DNA of 64,000 nucleotides from CAZMCH01 sp964564735 (GTDB lineage Bacteria; Poribacteria; DTPJ01). This document shows positions 52,141 to 60,512 of this stretch, piece by piece. Where the stretch lies: positions 84,010 through 148,009 of the forward strand of contig CAZMCH010000001.1 in NCBI GenBank assembly GCA_964564735.1. Direction: 5' to 3'. Both the position numbers and the translations under genes were made by a program. Each line of letters starts with the position of its first letter. Positions within the stretch are counted from its first letter, which is position 1. The notes below the pieces were generated by a model. It searched no databases. It worked only from the letters and a program-made list of their open reading frames with translations, and was not told the DNA's origin.

Positions 52141-53376
52141 TTAATAAATTTCATTTATAAGCTCACGACCTATCTGAGTCCATATATCAAAACGTTCTGG
52201 ATGAAACTGGCAAGTATGCGTATCTTTTAATATCATCTCAAGCACACAGTTATTTGCCTTTGCTACTTCAATAGTATGCTTTATATATTCTCTCAAAGCC
52301 TTTGTATCGAAATCACCAACAAGATGAGATGGTTGTGGTTTCCAAGAGAATATATACTTATTGCCTAGCTTCTCCGCACAGACATCAACGTCAGCATGAG
52401 GGGCGATTGATATTCTTCTTATATTAGGAATCTGGAATACATAGTCAAGCTTTTTCGTCAAATCCTCACAACATCCATAACCATTAAGAGCAAACGGCTC
52501 AAGAAGTCGTTTTTCATAAGAGAGTATAAACTCTTCGTGCATTTCTGGCGAAACTTGCGCCATCTCTTGCGCCTCTGCACTACCCCACATATCACATAAA
52601 CGGACACGCTCAGGATTAAATCCTTCTTTTGGCAACTCGTCTGTATAACCGTTTCCGCCTGAATTATGATAGGTGCTATCATTATTAAGACTAAGCAGAT
52701 TCATATCAACATATTGTTTAACTATGTGTTTATGAGCTTCTTCAAAGAAAGACATTGCATCATGTAGCATTTCGGGATTTTCATACATATCAAGCATTGT
52801 TTCTTCAAGTCCTCGCAAGCCTGTATATTGATTCATAATATGAAATGATAGGTGCGCGATTCCCTTTTGCTTTACATCAAGTATATCGCCAAAAAAGTCC
52901 TGATATTCTTCAAGTGCTTTTTGTGATGCCTTTTCATCATAGGTTACTTCTGGAATTGTCAGCTTTTTCAAGTCAGATGGTTCTTTTATTACTGGGTCAA
53001 AATGCCATGCCCCACGTGCTTCGGTGCTAGGTATATGCTTGGGTGAAAGCCCCCAGCCTGTATGCCCTATTGCCTTGCCTACGATCCATTCTTTTTCAAT
53101 AACCGTATCATCTTGAAAATGCTCATAATAGTATATTCTGCTTCTAAGACTCCATTCAATATTTCTTGCCCTTCCATCAGTGCATTGAAGAACAGTATGA
53201 GGCAATAGCTCTCCCCATGAACCTTCTGGAAACATCAACATTAATGGACGCACTGGTTGAAGGCTGTTATGTTTCTTCCAAAGTTCACGGCGTTCAGCCA
53301 TTATCGGCATATCTGCAATTTCTGCGACTTTTTTTGCCAAATCACGAATGATTTTATTATCTTCCACAGAAAACAT
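52141..53376 (-). CDS. URO-D-fold protein
   Basis: A 411-residue protein of the uroporphyrinogen decarboxylase fold, more distant from HemE than the protein at 15080. Recognised by pattern: MNQYTGLRGLEETMLDMYENPEMLHDAMSFFEEAHKHIVKQYVDM, GYGCCEDLTKKLDYVFQIPNIRRISIAPHADVDVCAEKLG, and KPQPSHLVG near the end. The GCCE and HADVD segments resemble the metal-binding part of corrinoid methyltransferases. It follows the epimerase gene by 18 bases and is probably co-transcribed with it. Substrate unknown; not a heme enzyme by context. Confidence 0.78.
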   Translation of the reverse strand: MFSVEDNKIIRDLAKKVAEIADMPIMAERRELWKKHNSLQPVRPLMLMFPEGSWGELLPHTVLQCTDGRARNIEWSLRSRIYYYEHFQDDTVIEKEWIVGKAIGHTGWGLSPKHIPSTEARGAWHFDPVIKEPSDLKKLTIPEVTYDEKASQKALEEYQDFFGDILDVKQKGIAHLSFHIMNQYTGLRGLEETMLDMYENPEMLHDAMSFFEEAHKHIVKQYVDMNLLSLNNDSTYHNSGGNGYTDELPKEGFNPERVRLCDMWGSAEAQEMAQVSPEMHEEFILSYEKRLLEPFALNGYGCCEDLTKKLDYVFQIPNIRRISIAPHADVDVCAEKLGNKYIFSWKPQPSHLVGDFDTKALREYIKHTIEVAKANNCVLEMILKDTHTCQFHPERFDIWTQIGRELINEIY

Positions 53377-53394
53377 AAAGTTTTCCCTCCAAAA

Positions 53395-54199
53395 TTAAAG
53401 TTTATTTATACAATCTTTGAGATACTTAACAAACTTAGGCATTGCAGTCATTGGCTCTTCTGCGCCTTCATATTCTATCGAAAGACAGCCTTTATAGCCA
53501 GCTTTATGTAAAATTTTGGTTATCTTTTCAAAGTCAGCATCTTCCCTGACATTACTATCACCATAAACGTCAGTTTTTGCATGTGTCGTTACGGCATAAG
53601 GCGCCGCTTTTTCTATATTTCCATAAATATCGCCATGATAATTACCAAGATCAAGGTTCGTTCCAAGCCACCTTTCCTCAAGATAATTACCTTTAACCGC
53701 CTTTAGGATTGAGATTACCTGATCCGCTGTTGATGTTATTCCACCATGATTTTCAAGTGCTACTATAACGCCCTTTGGTTTCGCATAATCAAGACATTCT
53801 TCAAGACATCCCGCAGTCCATCTAACTGATTCCTCAAAAGTGCTACCTTCTGGGATTCCGCCTGCAAAGACTCTTANNNNNNNNNNTTATACATGGAGCG
53901 CCAAGAACTACTGCAATATCAACCCATTTCTTGACCATCTGAATCGCCTCTGCCCTTTTCTCCGACTCTGGATATGTAAACCTATTCCCAACAGCAGTTC
54001 CTGTAATATCCAAACCATTTAGATATGCGTATTTTTTTATATGATTAAGATACTCTATATCTGTTGATGGAAAGTAATAGGCTGTCAAATCAACGCAATC
54101 AAGACCTATCTCAACTGCTTTATCTAGGAATCCTTCAAGAGTCATTTCGCCTGAAGTCAGATATTTTCTATATGAATATGATGTGCTTCCAACTTTCAT
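53395..54199 (-). CDS. Sugar phosphate isomerase/epimerase, interrupted by a spurious assembly gap
   Basis: A xylose-isomerase-fold protein (about 265 residues when joined). The first part, from the ATG at 54199 (GAAAGGA upstream), reads MKVGSTSYSYRKYL through VVLGAPCI; the second, read from 53875 down, is RVFAGGIPEGSTFEESVRW through FVKYLKDCINKL. Ten Ns (53877-53886) lie between them, and they shift the frame by one. The flanks both carry TAA at the join, and overlapping these three bases gives an uninterrupted PCIRVFAGG. Metal-ligand candidates: ALENHGG, TNLDLGN, THAKTD and SIEYEG. It pairs with the URO-D gene at 52141. Confidence 0.85.
53877..53886. other. Assembly gap (10 N)
   Basis: A placeholder of ten N within the epimerase gene. 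The flanking sequence overlaps by three bases (TTA on the + strand), and joining without the N restores the frame, so probably no real sequence is missing. Confidence 0.9.
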
Positions 54200-54305
54200 G
54201 TTGATAATCCTTTCATAGATTTGGTAATAAAAAATATTGATCAAACAATTTGCAGGCTTTTAACTGATAATAGAGAGCAATTAAAAGGTGGGTTTTTGAA
54301 ATAAT

Positions 54306-55301
54306 TTAATGTCTTATCATTTTTCTCCCAAGAACCAGCACAAACAAAACAGTCATAAAGATTCCAAGTAATGCTTCAATCATAACAAATGGACGCATAT
54401 ATATACTCGGTTCAAAACTGCTTTGCCCGAGAGTAACAAAGGTAATCACACTGAAATATATTGAGTGATAAAAACGTGTCCAAAGATTGTCAGATAATTC
54501 TGAATCTCCGTTATATACCAAGCTATCGGGATACATATAAATAAGAGAAAATGACATTATCAAAACAAGACAACATATAATTATGTTTTTGGGCTTTTCA
54601 CCATACCCACATATTAAGTCAAATATAAAAGAAGAGAAACGCTTTAGAGAATACTTTTTCATTTTCATACGTTTCATAAGCATTTCGGAATAATACATAT
54701 TTCCGGCATCTTCATAGGCTCCAGCTTCTTTATAAGCCATCTTTGCTCTGCAATAATTTTCCTCTGCTTCTATCCACATAAGGGCTTTTCTATATGCGTC
54801 TCCAGAAAGTGCATAACTAAGTCCTGCGCTTCTCCATGCTTTTGCGGTTTGACATGCCTCTCCTGATTGCTGGTAGCTCAAAGCAACTTCTTGCCATTTG
54901 CCTGTTTCTCTATATGATTCTCCTGCACGTCGATAGCTCTCACCTGCTTTTTCATATTCCTTGCTTTGCTCATAGGCATATCCAGATTGAGAATAGTTTA
55001 GACCTGCACCAAGCCATCTTTCTGCTTTTTCATAGACTTTCCCAGAAAGATCATAACTAAATCCAGCTTTTGACCAATTACCTGCCTTTTTATATGCTTC
55101 TCCTGATTGACCATAGCTATATCCGGCATTTTCCCAGTCCTGAAGTTGCACATAGGCATATCCAGCCCAGCCAAATAGCAAACCAGCCCTTTCATAGTCC
55201 TCTGATTCAATAAGCTCCATAGCTTTTTTTTCAAGAAGCTTGGCTTTTCTAATGAATTGTAGCTTTTCGGTCTCTGTCAAATGTTCTATCATTGTATCCA
55301 C
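54306..55301 (-). CDS. SNAP/TPR-like 20-residue repeat protein fused to a two-helix ion-channel domain
   Basis: A 331-residue protein. Residues ~40-200 are eight units with an exact 20-residue period, pattern SYxxSGxAYxxAxxWxxAGx, an alpha-SNAP/TPR-like helical scaffold. Then follow FDLICGYGEKPKNII (a linker also found in pentapeptide-repeat channel proteins), TM1 (about 237-257), a pore-loop segment TFVTLGQSSFEP (287-298) and TM2 (302-324). The pore replaces the usual potassium filter TxGYGD by LGQSS. Start GTG at 55301 or ATG at 55292; neither has a clear ribosome site. Role unknown: likely a membrane channel with a cytosolic sensor domain. Confidence 0.75.
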   Translation of the reverse strand: MDTMIEHLTETEKLQFIRKAKLLEKKAMELIESEDYERAGLLFGWAGYAYVQLQDWENAGYSYGQSGEAYKKAGNWSKAGFSYDLSGKVYEKAERWLGAGLNYSQSGYAYEQSKEYEKAGESYRRAGESYRETGKWQEVALSYQQSGEACQTAKAWRSAGLSYALSGDAYRKALMWIEAEENYCRAKMAYKEAGAYEDAGNMYYSEMLMKRMKMKKYSLKRFSSFIFDLICGYGEKPKNIIICCLVLIMSFSLIYMYPDSLVYNGDSELSDNLWTRFYHSIYFSVITFVTLGQSSFEPSIYMRPFVMIEALLGIFMTVLFVLVLGRKMIRH

Positions 55302-55375
55302 TTAATTTTAATATTTGGACAACAACACTATTAAATATTAACTATATCAATAATACTCCATATTCTTTATTAAAT

Positions 55376-55412
55376 ACGCATTACGTTCTACTTATCACCC
55401 ATCACGTATCAA
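55376..55412. repeat. Short dispersed repeat (family B, copy)
   Basis: Around 55376-55412: ACGCATTACGTTCTAC followed by ATCACCCATCACGTATC. The same ATTACGCATTACG/CATCACGCATT vocabulary recurs at 59660-59725 and inside the element at 14914. It lies in the gap between the channel gene and the lipoprotein gene. Confidence 0.5.
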
Positions 55413-56185
55413 ATAGGGTTTTCTTCAAATTTTATGAAAGGTGGAATCAAAGCCCAGAAAGACATCTTCCATTCATCGCCTTGTTTTTTAAATATCATTT
55501 TCCCATCTACAATTATATCCCATTTTTTTGGTTCTGGTGGATTGGTTATGGCATCTACTATAAACTGCATCAAAACAGTTGCTGTATCATTCTGAAAGCT
55601 AATATTAGGATTTGCAAACTTAAAAGCAAGTTTGGCATATTTTTTATTTATATTCTCCATTGTTTGAGGAATTGCATCATATTTTGGTGGAACAACACCT
55701 GCTACAATAGCAAATATTGTTGCCTGATCATCTCCTGCAATATATTCTTTGGCAAAGTAAGACTGTATTTCAGGAATTTTTGCATTATCAAGAGACTCTA
55801 TTCCTTTGCTTATTTTATCAAGAACTGTAAGTATTGGTGCAGATGGGCTTTTGGTTGGAATAATTTCAATATTTAATGCCAAAATTTCCATATCAAGCGA
55901 TATTGATTTTGTATAGCTTTCATATTCCAAAGCTGTTACAACAACATTTATATTATCAGAAAAAGGTATATCTTTTATGGAATATTTGCCATTTGCATCG
56001 GTTATGGCAGTTTTTGCGCCTATCGTGATTGTTGCCTCTTTGACAGGAAAACCCGTTTCTTTATCTGTTATTATGCCAAAGATTTCCCCGACTGATACTA
56101 TATTATTATTTCCTGTATCTCTATCAGAATCGCCACATCCTATAATTATAACAGAAAATAAAATTATAATTGCATATAATTTCAC
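55409..56185 (-). CDS. Lipoprotein with carboxypeptidase-regulatory-like domain
   Basis: A 258-residue protein with a lipobox (IIIGC17). Residues ~34-105 form a carboxypeptidase regulatory-like (transthyretin-like) domain, GIITDKETGFPVKEATITIGAKTAITDANGKYSIKDIP. The C-terminal half (about 120-250) is a SnoaL/NTF2-like fold by pattern (VLMQFIVDAI, KKWDIIVDGKMIFKKQGDEWKMSFW). Such proteins sit in the outer leaflet or inner membrane and may bind surface glycans. Substrate not known. It is transcribed into the channel gene across the repeat. Confidence 0.72.
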   Translation of the reverse strand: MKLYAIIILFSVIIIGCGDSDRDTGNNNIVSVGEIFGIITDKETGFPVKEATITIGAKTAITDANGKYSIKDIPFSDNINVVVTALEYESYTKSISLDMEILALNIEIIPTKSPSAPILTVLDKISKGIESLDNAKIPEIQSYFAKEYIAGDDQATIFAIVAGVVPPKYDAIPQTMENINKKYAKLAFKFANPNISFQNDTATVLMQFIVDAITNPPEPKKWDIIVDGKMIFKKQGDEWKMSFWALIPPFIKFEENPI

Positions 56186-56403
56186 TTTTTATCAACTACC
56201 TTTCAAAAAAGTATGTGTATCTATTTGTTACATTTTACAACCAACAAATTGCTATGTCAAATGTATTTTGGGATTTGAAAATATATTTATAGATTTTTAC
56301 AACTTTAATTTTTTTGGTTTCTGTGATATTTTAACAGAATCATTTATCTATTGTCAAAAGAAATGTTAATGCTCTTCTAATTCAGAAAAGTTAGTTGATC
56401 GAA

Positions 56404-57309
56404 TTAATTAAATGATCTTTTTGACATTGTTGACAAATAAATCCCTAAAAATACCAATAACATGCCTATTACTGATGCAAGCTTCAGGCTTTCACCGAGA
56501 GCAAATATTGAGATTATAGCTGTTCCAACAGGCACAAGATATTGAAGCGGGGCTAATTGGCTTGCGTCAATCTGCTCAAGAGCCTTATACCAAAATATAA
56601 AGCCTATTGCAGTTGGAAAAATAGCAAGATAAATCAGAATCAAAAATGCTTTTGATGATGGGAATACTAACTCCCCTAAACCAACCACAATAAAAAAGCT
56701 AGGTATAGAACCAACGATCATATTAAGACTTGTAACGACCAAACCACCATGTTTGCGAACTAGGCCTTTACCTGATACAGTATAAATTGCCCAGAACAAT
56801 GCAGCCAAGATAGCTAAAAAATTACCTTTAAGATATTCTTTACGAATGAGACCTACGCTAGTCAAATCACCATTTATTACTAATGCACAACCAAGCACTC
56901 CTATAGCGATGCCAATAACTTTGCGAAATGTTATTTTTTCACCAACAAGAAAGGCTAATGGCGTAACAAAAATGGCATTTGAATTCATAATAATACTTAC
57001 ATCAATCGCAGTGCTATATTTAAGAGCTAGAAAAACTGAACTCCCCATTCCAAAGATGCCTGTAAGTGCCAAAAATATAATATTCAGAGGTTTTTCCAAA
57101 AGTAATTTAAGCGTTTTTATTTCACCTTTTAATACTATATATAGTATACTAACAATTCCTGCAATGGAAAATCTAAAAAATGCAACCAAAATTGGGTGCA
57201 TACCCATATTATCGCATAGGTATCTCCCTGCAACAAATACAGAACTCCACAGAATTGATGCAATTGAACCGAAAATGAGGGCTTGGGTATTGCGAGAAAT
57301 TTGGAACAT
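56404..57309 (-). CDS. EamA/DMT-family drug or metabolite transporter
   Basis: A 301-residue membrane protein with about ten helices in two EamA repeats (about 10-140 and 155-290). Typical features: ILWSSVFVAGRYL at the start, FFRFSIAGIVSILYI, ALKYSTAIDVSIIMNSNAIFVTPLAFLVGEKITFRKVIGIAIGVLGCALVI (first-repeat end), and ALEQIDASQLAPLQYLVPVGTAIISIFALGESLKL (second-repeat end). Substrates of this family are metabolites, amino acids or drugs; none can be named here. It stands alone between a lipoprotein and HU. Confidence 0.87.
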   Translation of the reverse strand: MFQISRNTQALIFGSIASILWSSVFVAGRYLCDNMGMHPILVAFFRFSIAGIVSILYIVLKGEIKTLKLLLEKPLNIIFLALTGIFGMGSSVFLALKYSTAIDVSIIMNSNAIFVTPLAFLVGEKITFRKVIGIAIGVLGCALVINGDLTSVGLIRKEYLKGNFLAILAALFWAIYTVSGKGLVRKHGGLVVTSLNMIVGSIPSFFIVVGLGELVFPSSKAFLILIYLAIFPTAIGFIFWYKALEQIDASQLAPLQYLVPVGTAIISIFALGESLKLASVIGMLLVFLGIYLSTMSKRSFN

Positions 57310-57552
57310 ATATGAGAGTTTGGGTAAGAATTATCTCAAGGAGATAGGACAAATTGACTGTAAGCTGAAAAGACTTTAAATACCGATTATTTAATCCCAA
57401 AATATGAAAGTCCTATTATCAAGAGCAAATGTGTTTCAGCTTACAATCAAAAAATTTGGAGCAAAAAGTGAATAACCACCTCATTGCCTTAATAGATAAG
57501 CACAATAAAACTTTTCCTAACAGGTATTAGTTCTGTTATTTCAAACAGGATT

Positions 57553-57819
57553 TCAGACTGAATCTTTTAATTCTTTTCCTGCCTTAAAAACTGGAACTTT
57601 CTTTGCTGCTATCTTCAATTTTTTGCCAGTGCGAGGATTTCTTCCTTCACGTGCAGCTCTCTCTTTAACGGAGAAACTTCCAAAGCCGACTAAATTAACT
57701 TTATCACCGCTACTTAACGCACCTTTTACAGCATCAATCATAGCATCAATAGCTGCTGCTGCCTGTTTCTTTGTTATTCCTGTTTCTGCTACCTTGTTTA
57801 CTAAATCCTGTTTCGTCAT
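57553..57819 (-). CDS. HU-family histone-like DNA-binding protein
   Basis: An 88-residue nucleoid protein. Seen: MTKQDLVNKVAETGITKKQAAAAIDAM, the VGFGSFSVKERAAREGRNPRTGKKL arm that inserts into the minor groove (Pro in RNPRTG), and PVFKAGKELKD. Length is standard (90 in E. coli HU). It has a strong ribosome site AAAGGAGG and an exact-consensus promoter, in line with high expression. An IHF chain is possible, but the arm is HU-like. Confidence 0.93.
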   Translation of the reverse strand: MTKQDLVNKVAETGITKKQAAAAIDAMIDAVKGALSSGDKVNLVGFGSFSVKERAAREGRNPRTGKKLKIAAKKVPVFKAGKELKDSV

Positions 57820-57865
57820 GTTAAGCCTCCTTTTTAAGAATCACAATTTTTGCTTTACAGCGATG

Positions 57866-57894
57866 ATTATACGATAGCGGTTACTATATGTCAA
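57866..57894 (-). promoter_or_regulatory. Consensus sigma-70 promoter of HU
   Basis: On the minus strand TTGACA (complement of 57889-57894) and TATAAT (complement of 57866-57871), spacer 17: exact consensus for both boxes. Confidence 0.88.
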
Positions 57895-57944
57895 GTAAAA
57901 AAACGCACTAAATGCCCATTTTTTAAGGGTTTAACACTCTTTTT

Positions 57945-57981
57945 TGATAAAAAAATACATTTTTCTGCATTTTTTATCATA
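57945..57981. repeat. AT-rich inverted repeat upstream of HU
   Basis: TGATAAAAAA and TTTTTTATCA form a hairpin-like inverted repeat near 57945-57981. It lies upstream of the HU promoter and downstream of the ConA-like gene at 58015, so it may terminate that gene. Confidence 0.4.
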
Positions 57982-58014
57982 AAAGCATTTATTTTTCAAA
58001 AATATATAGATGCT

Positions 58015-58689
58015 TTATTTTACTAGATTCTTTAGACTTGCCCATGCTATAGGAATTTTATCATGCACTTTGACAGCACTGATACCATGATCATCTACAT
58101 TCGGTCCTGTTACAGTAAAGTCATCATAATAGACAGCAAGCGCATCCTGAACAGCAAGACCAACCGAACCAGAAAGAGAACGATTGTCTTTAATCTGTCC
58201 GACTAATTCATTGTCTAAGTAAAATGCCATATTTTCACCATTAAGTTCTGCCTTTACAAGATACCAATTTTTCAGTTCGAGTGGTTTGGTCTCTGAAAGC
58301 AACATCTCGCCATCAGAAAGACGAAAAACCTCAACAGTCTTGGTAGCAACATGCAACGCAAAAACATAACCATCGTTTCCATTATGACGCAGTATAATTG
58401 CACCTTTTGTGCATACTAAAAGATTCTCCATAAACACGTTAATGCGACACTCTACGATATAATTATCCCAATCGTCCCCAACTTCGATAAAACGCAATGG
58501 CAAAAGCTGTATTGGATGTGCATTGCGACCATTCAGCATATTATCAGCAACATAAAAGTTTTCCCTATCACCCTTCCATGACTGATCAAGCGTTTCACCC
58601 AAAAAACCATCAAACCATGTGCCGGCATGACTTAGAGAACCTATCAATAGCAAAATCAAAATGCCTATACCCATTATAACCGTTTTCAT
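58015..58689 (-). CDS. Secreted ConA-like (DUF1080-like) domain protein
   Basis: A 224-residue exported protein: signal peptide (LILLLIGSLSHAG), then one ConA-like domain of the DUF1080/3-keto-disaccharide-hydrolase type (GTWFDGFLGETLDQSWKGDRENFYVADN through LAVYYDDFTVTG). It ends in DKIPIAWASLKNLVK, matching the K-[IL]-x3-W-[AG]-x-[IL]-K tail of three other secreted proteins here. No catalytic residues can be assigned; carbohydrate or surface binding is the likeliest role. It follows the 98-residue gene after 11 bases. Confidence 0.76.
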   Translation of the reverse strand: MKTVIMGIGILILLLIGSLSHAGTWFDGFLGETLDQSWKGDRENFYVADNMLNGRNAHPIQLLPLRFIEVGDDWDNYIVECRINVFMENLLVCTKGAIILRHNGNDGYVFALHVATKTVEVFRLSDGEMLLSETKPLELKNWYLVKAELNGENMAFYLDNELVGQIKDNRSLSGSVGLAVQDALAVYYDDFTVTGPNVDDHGISAVKVHDKIPIAWASLKNLVK

Positions 58690-58700
58690 TTCTTATTCCT

Positions 58701-58997
58701 TTAGGCTTGCTCTGACTGAGGTTGGGATTCTGGTTGTTGTTCTTGCTCTGGTTGTTGAGCAGGAGTTTCCTCTGGTTGTGCTGGGGTCTCGACAGGTTGC
58801 GGTATTTCTTGAACAAGAGGCGCACCAACAAGCTCTATTTCCAGTTTTTCAAGTAATTCTATTAAGGCATAAACATCTGTTGCAAGATGCGCGGCAGTTA
58901 ATCTATTATCCATAACTGCAAGAACACTACTTTTTACATTTTGTTTTAGATTAAATATTTCCATCATCTTATCTCTGTCAACTTCAAAAATTGCCAT
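58701..58997 (-). CDS. Small protein with Pro/Gln/Glu-rich tail
   Basis: A 98-residue protein: residues 1-60 form a helical N-terminal part (FEVDRDKMMEIFNLKQNVKSSVLAVMDNRLTAAHLATDVYALIELLEKLEIEL); the remaining ~38 residues are a low-complexity Pro-Gln-Glu tail (PQPVETPAQPEETPAQQPEQEQQ). No signal peptide or known motif. It lies 17 bases after the SPOR gene and 11 before the ConA-like gene, so it probably belongs to their transcript. Function unknown. Confidence 0.65.
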   Translation of the reverse strand: MAIFEVDRDKMMEIFNLKQNVKSSVLAVMDNRLTAAHLATDVYALIELLEKLEIELVGAPLVQEIPQPVETPAQPEETPAQQPEQEQQPESQPQSEQA

Positions 58998-59014
58998 TTT
59001 AAGAATCCTCCAAC

Positions 59015-59626
59015 TTATTCATAAACTTTGATTATATAGCCACCTATATTATTAACTTTTTTCATTAACGAATCGCCAAATTTTCTGGCTTCATCTTCAT
59101 TTTCAAATTTGCCCACTGTTATATGAAATAACTCACCATCAGGCTTTATTATAGGTTCATAGCCAATCTGCCTTATATTATTGGCAAGATTATTGGCATT
59201 TTCCTCTGTGCCAAAACTTCCTATCTTTATTGTATAAATTAGGGCTTTTTTCTCTGTTTTTTCTTTATTTTTCTGTTTTTTTAATTCAGGTTGTCTATCC
59301 TGAGTTTGCTTTGGTTTTTTATCATCAATTTGAGCTATTTTCTTTGGAATTTCCTTTATTGGCAAACTATCTAATGTGTTAACTTTTCCGCCTTGTTTTT
59401 GGCCAAAAAAAGTATCTTTTGCGATTTTGACTGATTTATCAATCCTCGCTAATGCCTTGATTTCATCTTGCTTTTGGGCTTCTCGTTCAGCATTTATCAC
59501 CCTTTGTTTGCCAATTTGAACTCCAATATAAAAGACAGCTATAAAAGTTGCTATCGCAACAAGCATTAAACCCAAAAATTGCCTTATGGTAATGGTGATT
59601 ACTCGATGATGTTTGGGAAATTTCAA
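59015..59626 (-). CDS. SPOR-domain protein
   Basis: A 203-residue bitopic protein starting from a TTG at 59626, which has AGAGG 8 bases upstream. The open frame extends 27 codons further, but that part falls in a dispersed repeat and is not supported. A basic N-terminus and one transmembrane helix (about 16-38) precede a Lys/Glu/Gln-rich linker (KPKQTQDRQPELKKQKNK) and a C-terminal SPOR domain (about 126-203: ALIYTIKIGSFGTEENANNLANNIRQIGYEPIIKP). SPOR domains bind denuded peptidoglycan at the division septum, so a cell-division or envelope role is likely. Confidence 0.83.
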   Translation of the reverse strand: MKFPKHHRVITITIRQFLGLMLVAIATFIAVFYIGVQIGKQRVINAEREAQKQDEIKALARIDKSVKIAKDTFFGQKQGGKVNTLDSLPIKEIPKKIAQIDDKKPKQTQDRQPELKKQKNKEKTEKKALIYTIKIGSFGTEENANNLANNIRQIGYEPIIKPDGELFHITVGKFENEDEARKFGDSLMKKVNNIGGYIIKVYE

Positions 59627-59659
59627 TTTGCTAACCTCTGCGATATAGCAATATATAAT

Positions 59660-59725
59660 AAATAATGAGTGATGAGTAATGCGTGAAACGTAATGAGTGA
59701 TACCCATTACCCATCACGCATTGCA
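59660..59725. repeat. Short dispersed repeat (family B, main copy)
   Basis: An inverted repeat: TAATGCGTGA at about 59678 and TCACGCATT at about 59713, with AACGTAATGAGTGA and CCATTACCCA between. It lies upstream of the SPOR gene and inside the false N-terminal extension of that frame. Related copies at 55376 and within 14914-15073. Confidence 0.55.
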
Positions 59726-59732
59726 TTAGTGC

Positions 59733-60500
59733 CTACATATCTTTTGTCATTTCCATTATATTCTTTAATGACTCGTCATCTGAACCAATAGGCCAATATT
59801 CCGTTCCTAAAAAGCCTTCATATTTGGTTTCAGAAATGCTCTTAAAGACGTTTTTGTAGTTGATTTCGCCTGTCCCGATTTCGTGTCTCCCCGGAACATC
59901 GGCAAAATGAAAATGACCGATCTTGTCAATATTTGCGGTTATTGTATCAATAAGATTGCCTTCAGTTATCTGCTGATGGTAGATGTCATATAAGATTTTT
60001 ACTTTTGGACTGCCTACCTCATCAACTATTTGAAATGCCTCTTTAGATGTTGATAAATAATATCCCTTGTGATTTACAAGAACATTCAAAGGCTCAAGAC
60101 ATAATGTAAGGTCTTCGTCTTCCATTATTCTTGCGGCTATTTTCAGCCCTTCAACAATGCTTCTATGTTGATCATTTCTACTGACCCCTGCAATTTCGTT
60201 ACCCGTTGTAAGAATGAGTCTCTTGCAGTCCAACTTATGAGCAACTACTGCAGATTTTTTCATTCCATCAGCGATCTTAATGCGATTTGCAGGATCAACC
60301 AACGGACCTCCTGCATCAGCACCAAATATTGCAACTTCAAGTCCATATTTATCTTTGGCGGATTTTATTGCATCAATATCTTTGTTCCCCCATCCCCAGA
60401 ACTCAAAGTATTTCATGCCGATTGCAGAAACTTTCTCAATTCGTTCAATGAATGGATATTTGTTATAAAGAGCCTCGATACATACCGAAAACTTGAGCAT
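59733..60500 (-). CDS. Hydroxypyruvate isomerase-like protein
   Basis: A 255-residue TIM-barrel protein of the hydroxypyruvate isomerase/xylose isomerase-like family. Seen: the N-terminal FSVCIEALYNKYPFIERIEKV, FEFWGW, LCLEPLNVLVNHKGYYL (metal ligand Glu), ILYDIYHQQITEGNLIDT (Asp-His) and FHFADVPGRHEIGTGEINY (His and Glu). These are the Hyi signatures, which place it nearer to Hyi than the epimerases at 18146 and 53395. Interconversion of hydroxypyruvate and tartronate semialdehyde is known for family members, but not shown here. It is 12 bases after the cysteine desulfurase gene. Confidence 0.85.
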   Translation of the reverse strand: MLKFSVCIEALYNKYPFIERIEKVSAIGMKYFEFWGWGNKDIDAIKSAKDKYGLEVAIFGADAGGPLVDPANRIKIADGMKKSAVVAHKLDCKRLILTTGNEIAGVSRNDQHRSIVEGLKIAARIMEDEDLTLCLEPLNVLVNHKGYYLSTSKEAFQIVDEVGSPKVKILYDIYHQQITEGNLIDTITANIDKIGHFHFADVPGRHEIGTGEINYKNVFKSISETKYEGFLGTEYWPIGSDDESLKNIMEMTKDM

Positions 60501-60512
60501 TTTGTTCTCCTT

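Noticed and set aside
59627..59707. N-terminal extension of the SPOR gene
   Set aside because: It lies in a dispersed repeat; a TTG with a ribosome site at 59626 fits the SPOR family start better.
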